From: Streptomyces roseus | GTDB taxonomy: Bacteria > Actinomycetota > Actinomycetes > Streptomycetales > Streptomycetaceae | Reading direction: 5' to 3' | Length of the DNA: 50,495 bases | Assembly (NCBI RefSeq): GCF_001044425.1 | Contig: NZ_LFML01000161.1 | Coordinates: 1-50,495 of the forward strand | Shown here: piece by piece, positions 42,702-50,495 of the stretch | Layout of the letters: the number at the start of each line of letters is the position of its first letter | Position numbering within the stretch: the stretch's first letter is position 1 | Position numbers and translations under genes: made by a program | The notes under the pieces: generated by a model | The model's database searches: none | What the model was told of the DNA's origin: nothing | Seen by the model: only the letters and a program-made list of their open reading frames with translations

Positions 42702-43505
42702 TCAGACCGGCTCCGTGACGAAGTCGATCAGTTCCTCCACGCGGCCCAGCAGGACCGGCTCCAGGTCCTTGTAGGACCGCACGCGGGAGAGGATGTGCTG
42801 CCAGGCGGCGCCGGTGTTCTCCGGCCAGCCCAGCGCCCTGCAGACGCCCGTCTTCCAGTCCTGGCCCCGCGGGATCTGCGGCCACGCGGGGATGCCCAGG
42901 GCGGACGGCTTCACCGCCTGCCAGACGTCCACGTACGGGTGGCCGACGACCAGGACGTCCGGCGAGGTCACCGACGCCGCGATCCGGGACTCCTTCGACC
43001 CCGGGACCAGGTGGTCCACCAGGACGCCCAGGCGGGCGTCGCGGGCCGGGCCGAAGTCCGCGACCACCGCGGGGAGGTCGTCGACGCCCTCCAGGTACTC
43101 CACCACCACGCCCTCGATCCGCAGGTCGTCGCCCCAGACCCGCTCCACGAGCTCCGCGTCGTGCCGGCCCTCCACGTAGATCCGCCCGGCCCGCGCCACG
43201 CGCGCACGCGCCCCCGGGACCGCCACCGAGCCCGAGGCCGTGCGCAAGGGGGCCGCGGGGGCCCGTGAGGGCCGGGTCAGGGTCACCACGGCGCCCTCCA
43301 GCAGGAACCCCCGCGGCTCCAGCGGGAACACCCGCCGCTTGCCGAAGCGGTCCTCCAGGGTCACGGTGCCCGCCTCGCAGGCCACCACCGCCCCGCAGAA
43401 GTCCGTACCCGCCACCTCGACCACCAGATCGGTGTCCGCGGGCACCTCGGGCACCGGCTTGGGGCGCTTCCACTGCGGGGTCAGGTCGGGGGAGTACTCG
43501 CGCAT
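42702..43505 (-). CDS. DUF3097 family protein
   Basis: 267 residues, cytoplasmic. Begins MREYSPDLTPQWKRPKP. Residues about 25-110 form a small beta domain, then RIYVEGRHDAELVERVWGDDLRIEGVVVEYLEGVDDL resembles the Toprim fold (VEGRHDAEL, then acidic LEGVDDL and LVDHLVPGSKE). This family is actinobacterial and uncharacterised. The Toprim-like acidic residues hint at nucleic acid metabolism. ATG 43505 follows TACGCT (minus strand, 43518-43513) by 7 nt, so a leaderless start is likely. Confidence 0.88.
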   Translation of the reverse strand: MREYSPDLTPQWKRPKPVPEVPADTDLVVEVAGTDFCGAVVACEAGTVTLEDRFGKRRVFPLEPRGFLLEGAVVTLTRPSRAPAAPLRTASGSVAVPGARARVARAGRIYVEGRHDAELVERVWGDDLRIEGVVVEYLEGVDDLPAVVADFGPARDARLGVLVDHLVPGSKESRIAASVTSPDVLVVGHPYVDVWQAVKPSALGIPAWPQIPRGQDWKTGVCRALGWPENTGAAWQHILSRVRSYKDLEPVLLGRVEELIDFVTEPV

Positions 43506-43533
43506 CCGGCCGAGCGTAGGAGAGCGCGCGCCC

Positions 43534-44259
43534 TCACGGGCCCGACACGCCGAACCGCCGTGCCAGTGTGTCGCGTTGCTCACGCACGAAGCCCGCCGTG
43601 ACCACCGCTCCGTGACCCGGCACGTACAGCGCGTCGTCCCCGCCCAGCGACAGCAGCCGGTCCAGCGCCGCCGGCCACTGCGTCGGCACCGCGTCGCTGC
43701 CCGCCTGCGGCTGCCCCGACTCCTCGACGAGGTCCCCGCAGAAGACCGTCTCGCGCTCGCCCGGTACGCACACCGCGAGGTCGTACGGGGTGTGCCCGGG
43801 CCCGACGTTGGCCAGCAGCGCCTGCACCCCGCCCAGCTCCAGCGTCCATTCGCCCGACACCGCATGCCGGGGCACCACCAGCAGGTCCACGGCCTCGGCC
43901 GCCTCGGTCTCCGCCAGCCCCTGCCGGACCGCGTCGGCGCGCAGCTCCTCGCGGCCCGCCGACAGCTCCGCGTCCAGCCCGACCGCCCCGAACACCTCGG
44001 CCCCGGCGAACGCGCCCGCGCCCAGTACGTGATCGAAATGACCGTGCGTGAATGCGATATGCGTCACGCGCCGGCCGGTCAGCCGCTCCGCCTCGGCCCG
44101 CACCAGGGCGCCCTCCCGTACGCACGAGCCCGGGTCGATCAGGAGCACCGCCTCGTCCCCCACCACCAGTCCCACCGTGCAGTCCCACACCGGGAGCCGT
44201 CGCCGTCCGGTCCGTCCGGTCAGCCGCTCCCAGCCCGCCTCTTCCCAATGCACGTCCAT
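43534..44259 (-). CDS. MBL-fold metallo-hydrolase
   Basis: 241 residues of the metallo-beta-lactamase fold. Metal ligands are in FTHGHFDHVLG (HxHxDH); further sites include VGPGHTPYDLAVCVPGERETVFCGDLV and VPGHGAV. This pattern is typical of glyoxalase II-like hydrolases. Substrate unknown. ATG 44259 is 6 nt after TAGCGT (minus strand, 44271-44266), so its mRNA is probably leaderless. Divergent from hrcA. Confidence 0.9.
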   Translation of the reverse strand: MDVHWEEAGWERLTGRTGRRRLPVWDCTVGLVVGDEAVLLIDPGSCVREGALVRAEAERLTGRRVTHIAFTHGHFDHVLGAGAFAGAEVFGAVGLDAELSAGREELRADAVRQGLAETEAAEAVDLLVVPRHAVSGEWTLELGGVQALLANVGPGHTPYDLAVCVPGERETVFCGDLVEESGQPQAGSDAVPTQWPAALDRLLSLGGDDALYVPGHGAVVTAGFVREQRDTLARRFGVSGP

Positions 44260-44287
44260 GCCGCGACGCTACCCTGGCGGGCCGCCC

Positions 44288-44318
44288 TTGCCAGGGGCTG
44301 ACCACCCGGCCGTACACT
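44288..44318 (+). promoter_or_regulatory. Promoter of hrcA-dnaJ
   Basis: TTGCCA (44288-44293), a 19-bp spacer and TACACT (44313-44318). The CIRCE operator begins 13 bases downstream, across the expected start of transcription. Confidence 0.55.
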
Positions 44319-44331
44319 GGCCGGGGGATCT

Positions 44332-44358
44332 CTGGCACTCGAACGCCCGGAGTGCCAA
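44332..44358 (+). promoter_or_regulatory. CIRCE operator of hrcA
   Basis: CTGGCACTC, nine bases, then GAGTGCCAA: arms match in 8 of 9 positions and fit the CIRCE consensus (TTAGCACTC-N9-GAGTGCTAA). HrcA should bind here to repress its own operon until heat stress. Confidence 0.93.
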
Positions 44359-44414
44359 CGCAGCAGATGAAACCGACCACGTCGAGCGACGACGACCAGC
44401 TGGAGGTGTGCGCG

Positions 44415-45431
44415 ATGCTCAGCGAACGCAGACTCGAGGTGCTGCGCGCCATCGTCCAGGACTACGTCGGGACGGAGGAGCCGGTCGGCTCCAAGGCGCT
44501 CACCGAGCGGCACCGGCTCGGCGTCTCGCCCGCCACCGTGCGCAACGACATGGCCGTGCTGGAGGAGGAGGGGTACATCGCCCAGCCCCACACCAGCGCG
44601 GGCCGGATCCCCACCGACAAGGGCTACCGGCTCTTCGTCGACAGACTGGCGGGGGTCAAACCCCTGTCGACGCCCGAGCGCCGGGCGATCCAGAACTTCC
44701 TCGACGGCGCCGTCGACCTCGACGACGTCGTCGGCCGCACCGTACGGCTGCTCGCGCAGCTCACCCGGCAGGTCGCCGTGGTCCAGTACCCGAGCCTGAC
44801 CCGTTCGACGGTGCGGCACGTGGAGCTGCTGTCGCTGGCCCCGGCCCGGCTGATGCTCGTGCTGATCACCGACACCGGGCGGGTGGAGCAGCGTCTGGTC
44901 GACTGCCAGGCGCCGTTCGGCGAGACCTCGCTGGCCGATCTGCGGGCGCGGCTCAACAGCCGGGTCGTCGGCCGCCGGTTCACCGACGTGCCGCAGCTCG
45001 TGCAGGATCTGCCGGAGTCCTTCGAACCGGAGGACCGCGGCACGGTGTCGACCGTGCTCTCCACGCTGCTGGAGACGCTGGTCGAAGAGGCCGAGGAGCG
45101 TCTGATGATCGGCGGGACCGCCAATCTCACGCGCTTCGGCCATGATTTTCCCCTGACGATCAGGCCGGTGCTCGAAGCGCTGGAGGAGCAGGTCGTGCTC
45201 CTCAAGCTGCTGGGCGAGGCCAACGAGTCGGGAATGGCCGTACGGATCGGGCATGAGAATGCCTACGAGGGACTGAACTCCACGTCCGTCGTCTCCGTCG
45301 GCTACGGTTCGGGCGGCGAGACAGTCGCCAAACTCGGCGTGGTCGGACCGACCCGCATGGACTACCCCGGAACGATGGGAGCGGTACGCGCAGTGGCACG
45401 TTACGTCGGACAGATCCTGGCGGAGTCGTAA
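44415..45431 (+). CDS. hrcA: Heat-inducible transcription repressor HrcA
   Basis: Repressor binding CIRCE, controlling chaperone genes; its folding depends on GroEL. 338 residues. Winged-helix N-terminus MLSERRLEVLRAIVQDYVGTEEPVGSKAL...GVSPATVRNDM, then PHTSAGRIPTDKGYRLFVD, and a GAF-like core ending with GTMGAVRAVARYVGQIL. ATG 44415 with GGAGG upstream matches the family start. Directly followed by dnaJ with no spacer. Confidence 0.97.
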   Translation: MLSERRLEVLRAIVQDYVGTEEPVGSKALTERHRLGVSPATVRNDMAVLEEEGYIAQPHTSAGRIPTDKGYRLFVDRLAGVKPLSTPERRAIQNFLDGAVDLDDVVGRTVRLLAQLTRQVAVVQYPSLTRSTVRHVELLSLAPARLMLVLITDTGRVEQRLVDCQAPFGETSLADLRARLNSRVVGRRFTDVPQLVQDLPESFEPEDRGTVSTVLSTLLETLVEEAEERLMIGGTANLTRFGHDFPLTIRPVLEALEEQVVLLKLLGEANESGMAVRIGHENAYEGLNSTSVVSVGYGSGGETVAKLGVVGPTRMDYPGTMGAVRAVARYVGQILAES

Positions 45432-46571
45432 GTGGCCACGGACTACTACGCCGTTCTCGGCGTGCGCCGCGACGCATCGCAGGACGAGATCAAGAAGGCC
45501 TTCCGCCGCCTCGCGCGTGAACTCCACCCGGACGTGAATCCGGACCCGAAGACGCAGGAGCGCTTCAAGGAGATCAACGCGGCCTACGAGGTGCTCTCGG
45601 ACCCGCAGAAGAAGCAGGTCTACGACCTCGGCGGCGACCCGCTGTCCTCCTCGGGCGGCGGCGCGGGCGCGGGCGGCTTCGGTGCGGGCGGCTTCGGCAA
45701 CTTCTCCGACATCATGGACGCCTTCTTCGGCCAGGCCTCGCAGCGCGGACCGCGCTCGCGGACCCGCCGCGGCCAGGACGCCATGATCCGCCTCGACCTG
45801 GAGCTGGACGAGGCCGCCTTCGGCACGACCAAGGACATCCAGGTCGACACGGCCGTCGTGTGCACCACCTGCTCCGGCGAGGGCGCCGCCCCCGGCACCT
45901 CGGCGCAGACGTGTGACATGTGCCGTGGTCGCGGTGAGGTGTCGCAGGTCACCCGGTCCTTCCTGGGCCAGGTCATGACCTCGCGCCCCTGCCCCCAGTG
46001 CCAGGGCTTCGGCACCGTGGTCCCGACCCCGTGCCCCGAGTGCGCGGGCGACGGCCGGGTCCGCTCCCGCCGCAGCCTGACGGTCAAGATCCCCGCCGGC
46101 GTCGAGAACGGCACCCGGATCCAGCTCGCGGGCGAGGGCGAGGTCGGCCCCGGCGGCGGCCCCGCCGGCGACCTGTACGTGGAGATCCACGAGCTGCCGC
46201 ACCCGACCTTCCAGCGGCGCGGGGACGACCTGCACTGCACGGTGACCATCCCCATGACGGCCGCGGCCCTGGGCACCAAATGCCCTCTGGAGACCCTGGA
46301 CGGCATGGAGGAGATCGACATCCGCCCCGGCACCGGCTCCGGCCAGTCGATCCCGCTGCACGGGCGCGGCGTCACGCACCTGCGCGGCGGCGGCCGCGGC
46401 GACCTGATCGTCCACGTCGAGGTCACCACCCCCGGCAAGCTGGACGCCCAGCAGGAGGAGCTGCTGCGCCAGCTCGCCAAGCTGCGCGGCGAGGAGCGTC
46501 CCATGGGCCAGTTCGCGCCGGGTCAGCAGGGCCTCTTCAGCCGCCTGAAGGACGCCTTCAACGGCCGCTGA
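45432..46571 (+). CDS. dnaJ: Chaperone protein DnaJ (DnaJ2 type)
   Basis: DnaK co-chaperone. 379 residues. J domain with HPD (ARELHPDVNPD), Gly/Phe-rich linker (GGGAGAGGFGAGGFGNF), zinc domain with four CxxCxGxG repeats (CTTCSGEG, CDMCRGRG, CPQCQGFG, CPECAGDG), and two C-terminal client domains. GTG start 45432 immediately follows the hrcA TAA. In Streptomyces the hrcA-linked copy is the second DnaJ; the dnaK-linked copy is elsewhere. Confidence 0.97.
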   Translation: MATDYYAVLGVRRDASQDEIKKAFRRLARELHPDVNPDPKTQERFKEINAAYEVLSDPQKKQVYDLGGDPLSSSGGGAGAGGFGAGGFGNFSDIMDAFFGQASQRGPRSRTRRGQDAMIRLDLELDEAAFGTTKDIQVDTAVVCTTCSGEGAAPGTSAQTCDMCRGRGEVSQVTRSFLGQVMTSRPCPQCQGFGTVVPTPCPECAGDGRVRSRRSLTVKIPAGVENGTRIQLAGEGEVGPGGGPAGDLYVEIHELPHPTFQRRGDDLHCTVTIPMTAAALGTKCPLETLDGMEEIDIRPGTGSGQSIPLHGRGVTHLRGGGRGDLIVHVEVTTPGKLDAQQEELLRQLAKLRGEERPMGQFAPGQQGLFSRLKDAFNGR

Positions 46572-46591
46572 CCGGCCCGTCGGCAGACGTA

Positions 46592-46626
46592 CGAGCCCGG
46601 TCCGGGGACGCCCCGGACCGGGCTCG
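46592..46626 (+). terminator. Terminator after dnaJ
   Basis: A perfect 16-bp stem (46592-46607 with 46611-46626) with the 3-nt loop ACG and no T-tract. Confidence 0.85.
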
Positions 46627-46709
46627 CCGCATGGATCCGGACGCCGCCGCGGAAGCGGACTATGCCAGGCGAATGCGGTGATTCGGCCCGGTGAGCGGGA
46701 CATGGCACG

Positions 46710-47810
46710 ATGCAGTCCATGTCCTCCGCACCGTACGGTCTCTCCCCCTACCCGATCGTGCAGGCTCCCATGGCGGGCGGCGCCTCCTGCCCGCCGCTGG
46801 CCGCCGCCGTGTGCGAGGCGGGCGGCCTGGGCTTCCTGGCCGGCGGCTACAAGACCGCCGACGGCATGTACCAGGAGATCAAGCAGCTGCGCGCGCTCAC
46901 CCGCCGCCCGTTCGGCGTGAACCTCTTCATGCCGCAGACCGCGTACGTGGACCCGGCGGCCGTGGAGGCGTACCGCGGGCAGCTGGCGGGCGAGGCCAGC
47001 TGGTACGAGCTGTCCCTGGCCGACGAGGACATCATCGGCACCAGCGACGACGGCTACGACGCCAAGCTCGCGATCCTCCTCGAAGACCCGGTCCCCGTGG
47101 TCTCGTTCACCTTCGGCTGCCCCGCGCCCGTGGTGCTCGCCGCCCTGCGCAAGGCCGGTACGCACTCCGTGGTCACCGTCACCTCGGTCGACGAGGCCCG
47201 CGCCGTGCAGGCCGCGGGCGCCGACGCGCTCTGCGTCCAGGGCGTGGAGGCCGGCGGCCACCAGGGCACCCACCGCGACGACCCGCAGGCCGACGGCACG
47301 GCGGGCGTGGGCCTGCTCGCGCTGGTGGCGCAGGTACGGGAGGCCGTGGCGCTGCCGATCATCGCGGCGGGCGGGCTGATGCGGGGCTCGCAGATCGCGG
47401 CGCTGCTGGCGGCGGGCGCGGAGGCGGCGCAGCTCGGCACCGCGTTCCTGCCCTGCCCCGAATCGGGCGCGCACCCGCTGCACAAGGAGGCCCTCACGGA
47501 CCCCCTGTTCCCCCACACCGAGCTGACCAGGGCGTTCTCGGGGCGGCCGGCCCGGGGCCTGGTGAACCGGTTCATGCGGGAGCACGGGCCGTACGCCCCG
47601 GCCGCGTACCCGCAGATCCACCACATGACCAGCGGACTGCGCAAGGCGGCCGCCGCGGCCGGGGACCCGCAGGGCATGGCCCTGTGGGCGGGCCAGGGAC
47701 ACCGGCTGGCGCGGGCGCTGCCCGCGGGGCAGCTGATGGAGGTGCTGGCGGCCGAACTGGCCGAGGCACAGAGTGCGTTGAAGTCGATGAACAACAGGAG
47801 TACGTCATGA
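46710..47810 (+). CDS. Nitronate monooxygenase (2-nitropropane dioxygenase-like)
   Basis: FMN-dependent TIM-barrel oxidase of nitronates. 366 residues. Begins with PIVQAPMAGGASCPPLAAAVCEAGGLGFLAGGY; FMN/phosphate sites include GVEAGGHQGTHRD and IIAAGGLMRGSQIAALLAAGAEAAQLGTAFL; the His of GGHxG is the expected catalytic site. ATG 46710 chosen; ATG 46719 is also possible. Its stop overlaps the rsmE start (ATGA). Confidence 0.93.
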   Translation: MQSMSSAPYGLSPYPIVQAPMAGGASCPPLAAAVCEAGGLGFLAGGYKTADGMYQEIKQLRALTRRPFGVNLFMPQTAYVDPAAVEAYRGQLAGEASWYELSLADEDIIGTSDDGYDAKLAILLEDPVPVVSFTFGCPAPVVLAALRKAGTHSVVTVTSVDEARAVQAAGADALCVQGVEAGGHQGTHRDDPQADGTAGVGLLALVAQVREAVALPIIAAGGLMRGSQIAALLAAGAEAAQLGTAFLPCPESGAHPLHKEALTDPLFPHTELTRAFSGRPARGLVNRFMREHGPYAPAAYPQIHHMTSGLRKAAAAAGDPQGMALWAGQGHRLARALPAGQLMEVLAAELAEAQSALKSMNNRSTS

Positions 47811-48553
47811 CCGCCCCCGTGTTCGTGGTCGAAAAGGTCCCCGCGGGGCCGGAGTTCGTGCTCGACGGCCCGGAGGGCCGGCACGCGGTGTCCGTGAAGC
47901 GGCTGAACCCCGGTGAGGACGTGATCCTCACCGACGGGCGCGGCCACTGGACGGAGGGCGTGGTCAAGGCCGCCGAGGGCAAGGACCGCCTGGTCGTCAT
48001 GGACCTGAACTCGATCGAGGAGGAGCCGGAACCGGCCGTACGGATCACCGTCGTCCAGGCCCTCCCCAAGGGGGACCGCGGTGAGCTCGCCGTCGAGACG
48101 ATGACCGAGACCGGCGTGGACGCGATCGTCCCCTGGCAGGCCTCGCGCTGCATCACCCAGTGGCGCGGCGAGCGCGGAGCCAAGTCCCTGGCCAAGTGGC
48201 GGGCCACGGCCCGGGAAGCGGGCAAGCAGTCCCGCCGGGTCCGCTTCCCGGAGGTGGCCGAGGCCATGTCCACCAAGCAGGTCGCGGCGCTGCTGGCCGG
48301 GGCGGACCTCGCGATGGTCCTCCACGAGGACCGGAACACCCCCTCGGAGGCCCTGGCCACCGCCGAGCTCCCGGCCGGCGGCTCCCTCGTCCTGGTCGTC
48401 GGACCGGAGGGCGGGGTGTCGCCCGAGGAGCTGGCCGTCTTCGCGGAGGCCGGCGCCCACCCCTTCCGCCTGGGCTCCTCGGTCCTGCGCACCTCCACCG
48501 CCGGCACCGCGGCGACGGCGGTCCTGCTGGCGCGCACGGGCCGCTGGTCCTGA
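47807..48553 (+). CDS. rsmE: 16S rRNA (uracil-1498-N3)-methyltransferase
   Basis: Methylates U1498 of 16S rRNA in the decoding centre using SAM. 248 residues with an N-terminal PUA-like domain (FVLDGPEGRHAVSVKRLNPGEDVILTDG) and a C-terminal SPOUT knot (VVGPEGGVSPEELAVF and FRLGSSVLRTSTAGTAATAVLL). ATG 47807 behind AGGAG (47796-47800), overlapping the upstream stop by 4 nt, so translational coupling is likely. Confidence 0.96.
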   Translation: MTAPVFVVEKVPAGPEFVLDGPEGRHAVSVKRLNPGEDVILTDGRGHWTEGVVKAAEGKDRLVVMDLNSIEEEPEPAVRITVVQALPKGDRGELAVETMTETGVDAIVPWQASRCITQWRGERGAKSLAKWRATAREAGKQSRRVRFPEVAEAMSTKQVAALLAGADLAMVLHEDRNTPSEALATAELPAGGSLVLVVGPEGGVSPEELAVFAEAGAHPFRLGSSVLRTSTAGTAATAVLLARTGRWS

Positions 48554-48694
48554 GTCCGGGCCCCCGGCGGCACCGGGTCCCGGTCCTGCCGAAACGCACT
48601 CGAGGGCGCGGGCCGCGCCGGATACGATGCCGGGGCTGATCATCGTCGGCGCGGCGGCCCGTCCGCCCGTGCCGCTGTCTCGGAAGGCGAAGCA

Positions 48695-49054
48695 ATGGCC
48701 GGGGAACCCCAGGCGGACTGCCTGTTCTGCAAGATCGTCGCGGGGAACATCCCGGCGACCGTGGTCCGGGAGACCGAGACGACGTTCGCCTTCCGGGACA
48801 TCAACCCGCAGGCACCCACGCACGTCCTCGTGATCCCCAAGGTGCACTACCCCGACGCCGCCTCCCTCGCCGCCGCCGAACCGGCCGTCGCCGCGGACCT
48901 GCTGCGCGAGGCCGGGCAGATCGCGGCCGAGGAGAAGCTCGACGACCACGGCTACCGTGTGGTGTTCAACACCGGTGCCGGCGCCGGCCAGACCGTCTTC
49001 CACGCGCACGCGCACGTCCTCGGCGGCCGCGGCCTCCAGTGGCCCCCCGGATAG
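48695..49054 (+). CDS. HIT family protein (HinT-like)
   Basis: Histidine triad nucleotide phosphoramidase, 119 residues. Starts with CLFCKIVAGNIPATVV; the triad is in QTVFHAHAHVLGG (HxHxHxx). HinT enzymes hydrolyse adenosine phosphoramidates. ATG 48695 chosen. A TACGAT box at 48623-48628 suggests a transcript with a leader of about 60 nt. rnz begins 4 bases after its stop, so the two are cotranscribed. Confidence 0.95.
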   Translation: MAGEPQADCLFCKIVAGNIPATVVRETETTFAFRDINPQAPTHVLVIPKVHYPDAASLAAAEPAVAADLLREAGQIAAEEKLDDHGYRVVFNTGAGAGQTVFHAHAHVLGGRGLQWPPG

Positions 49055-49058
49055 CACC

Positions 49059-49964
49059 GTGTCCGTACGAGAGTTCGTGGTGCTGGGCACCGCCAGCCAG
49101 GTGCCCACCCGTCACCGCAACCACAACGGCTACCTCCTGCGCTGGGACGGCGAGGGCATCCTCTTCGACCCGGGCGAGGGCACCCAGCGCCAGATGCTGC
49201 GCGCCGGGGTGGCGGCCCACGACATCAACCGGATCTGCGTCACTCACTTCCACGGCGACCACAGCCTCGGCCTCGCCGGGGTGATCCAGCGCATCAACCT
49301 GGACCGGGTCCCGCACCCCGTCACCGCGCACTACCCGGCCTCCGGGCAGAAGTTCTTCGACCGGCTCCGGTACGCCACCGCCTACCGGGAGACCGTGGCG
49401 CTGCGCGAGGAGCCCGTAGCGGCCGACGGGCCGCTGGCCGAGGGGCCCTCGTACTTCCTGGAGGCCCGCCGGCTCTCGCACCCGGTGGAGTCCTTCGGCT
49501 ACCGGCTCACCGAGCCGGACGGGCGCCGCATGGTGCCCGGACTGCTCGCGCAGCACGGGATCAAGGGGCCAGACGTGGGCCGGATCCAGCGCGAGGGGCA
49601 GCTGGGCGGGGTCACGCTGGACGACGTCAGCGAGTTCAAGCGGGGACAGAGCTTCGCCTTCGTCATGGACACCCGGCTGTGCCCCGGCGTGGACGCCCTC
49701 GCGGCGGGCGCCGACATGCTGGTGATCGAGTCCACCTTCCTCGACGAGGACGAGGCGCTCGCCACCGACCACGGCCACCTCACCGTCGGCCAGGCGGCCC
49801 GGGTGGCACGCGGCGCGGGCGTGCGGCACCTGGTGCTGACGCACTTCTCGCAGCGCTACTCGGACCCCGGGGAGTTCGGACGCCAGGCCCGCGCGGCCGG
49901 CTTCGAGGGCGAGCTGACGATCGCCGCGGACCTCGCACGGGTTCCCCTGCCGAAGCGCGGCTAG
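49059..49964 (+). CDS. rnz: Ribonuclease Z
   Basis: Endonuclease that removes 3' trailers from tRNA precursors lacking encoded CCA, like the two alanine tRNA genes in this window. 301 residues, short-form tRNase Z. Zn site THFHGDHSLGLAG (HxHxDH), the PxKxRxN-like flexible-arm region is shortened, and the C-terminal HLVLTHFSQRY holds another ligand. Start is GTG 49059. An IS element begins just after the stop codon. Confidence 0.93.
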   Translation: MSVREFVVLGTASQVPTRHRNHNGYLLRWDGEGILFDPGEGTQRQMLRAGVAAHDINRICVTHFHGDHSLGLAGVIQRINLDRVPHPVTAHYPASGQKFFDRLRYATAYRETVALREEPVAADGPLAEGPSYFLEARRLSHPVESFGYRLTEPDGRRMVPGLLAQHGIKGPDVGRIQREGQLGGVTLDDVSEFKRGQSFAFVMDTRLCPGVDALAAGADMLVIESTFLDEDEALATDHGHLTVGQAARVARGAGVRHLVLTHFSQRYSDPGEFGRQARAAGFEGELTIAADLARVPLPKRG

Positions 49965-49965
49965 G

Positions 49966-50495
49966 TGTGTTGTCCGGGGACGTTGGTGACACGCGTGCTG
50001 GGTTCTTGAAATGGGTGAGGGCCTCCGGGTTCGGTGTGGATTGCGACATCTACATCGTTCCGAGGAGGCCCTCGTGGTCCACCGTAATGCCCCGCTGACC
50101 GAGACCGGACGACTTCGGCTGGCCCGCTGTGTCGTGGACGACGGCTGGCCCGTGCGGCGGGCCGCGGAGCGTTTCCAGGTCAGCCACACCACCACCGCCC
50201 GCTGGGCCACCCGCTACCGGCAGCTCGGCATCGCCGGAATGAGTGACCGCTCCAGCCGCCCCCACCGCCAGCCACGGCGGACCGCGGCCGCAGTCGAGGA
50301 ACACGTCCTGCGGCTACGACGCGAGCACCGGATCGGACCCCTGCGCCTGGCCGCCCGCTGCGGCATCGCGGCCTCGACCGCCCACCGCATCCTGACCCGC
50401 CACGGTATGCCACCCCTGGCCGCACTCGACCGTGCCACCGGCGAACCCGTCCGCCGCTACGAACGGGCCCGCCCCGGCGAGCTCGTCCACATCGA
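49966..50495 (+). mobile_element. IS481-type insertion sequence, left part; right end outside window
   Basis: Noncoding sequence beginning TGTGTTGTCCGGGGACG immediately after the rnz stop resembles an IS481-family terminal repeat (TGT..GTCC). It is followed after about 100 bases by the transposase gene, which runs off the window edge. The right terminal repeat and any target duplication cannot be seen, so the exact left boundary (49965-49968) is uncertain. Confidence 0.7.
50074..50495 (+). CDS. IS481 family transposase, 3' truncated by window
   Basis: DDE-type transposase; 140 N-terminal residues visible. It begins VVHRNAPLTETGRLRLARCVVDDG, with a helix-turn-helix (VRRAAERFQVSHTTTARWATRYRQLG), the SDRSSRPHRQP linker, a second helix-turn-helix segment (RLAARCGIAASTAHRILTRHG), and the start of the catalytic core (YERARPGELVHID). 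The last Asp is the first residue of the DDE triad. Start chosen at GTG 50074 behind GAGGAGG. No frameshift or stop in the visible part, so it may be active. Confidence 0.92.
   Translation, partial: MVHRNAPLTETGRLRLARCVVDDGWPVRRAAERFQVSHTTTARWATRYRQLGIAGMSDRSSRPHRQPRRTAAAVEEHVLRLRREHRIGPLRLAARCGIAASTAHRILTRHGMPPLAALDRATGEPVRRYERARPGELVHI

Overview
The window is chromosomal DNA of a high-GC actinomycete, almost certainly Streptomyces or a close relative. Signs of this are very high third-position GC, frequent GTG starts, an RNase E with long disordered flanks, a glycosyltransferase block between obg and proB, and the gene order rne - rplU - rpmA - obg - (glycosyltransferases) - proB - proA - nadD - LCP - rsfS - leuS - comEA - comEC - holA - rpsT - lepA - hemW - hrcA - dnaJ2 - rsmE - hinT - rnz. 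This is the conserved core rather than a genomic island. The only mobile DNA is an IS481-type element cut by the right edge. No gene-free stretch exceeds about 300 bases.

Region 1 (1-6525): the 3' part of an RNase E/G gene, an orphan barstar-like gene, ribosomal proteins L21 and L27, and the ribosome-associated GTPase Obg. Region 2 (6603-15073): a cell-envelope glycosyltransferase cluster. It holds two related GT2 proteins (one fused to a CDP-glycerol:poly(glycerophosphate) transferase domain), GalE, a GT4 enzyme, and a polyprenyl-phosphate GT2 followed by a GtrA-like membrane protein. Region 3 (15163-25046): proline biosynthesis (ProB, ProA), two paralogous single-TM proteins sharing a VVFDEDFVR motif, an M48 protease, a 55-residue membrane microprotein, NadD, a divergent LytR-CpsA-Psr protein with a Tyr/Gln-rich N-terminus, the ribosome silencing factor, and a histidine phosphatase that appears to start at CTG. 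The LCP protein and the region 2 glycosyltransferases plausibly make and attach one wall glycopolymer.

Region 4 (25170-28971): two identical tRNA-Ala(GGC) genes around a small zinc-ribbon gene, then leuS. leuS is preceded by a 12-codon leader peptide with three consecutive Leu codons and an intrinsic terminator with six T's, a strong candidate for ribosome-mediated attenuation. Region 5 (29162-36672): a membrane protein, a DegV fatty-acid-binding protein, ComEA and ComEC (whose frame has lost its stop), a YceI protein, a small acidic protein and DNA polymerase III delta. Region 6 (36850-49964): S20, LepA, an acyl-CoA synthetase, HemW, a DUF3097 protein, an MBL hydrolase, HrcA with its CIRCE operator, DnaJ, nitronate monooxygenase, RsmE, a HIT protein and RNase Z. 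Region 7 (about 49966 to end): the left part of an IS481-like element.

A recurring theme is leaderless transcription: at least ten start codons lie 6-8 nt downstream of a TAnnnT-like -10 box.
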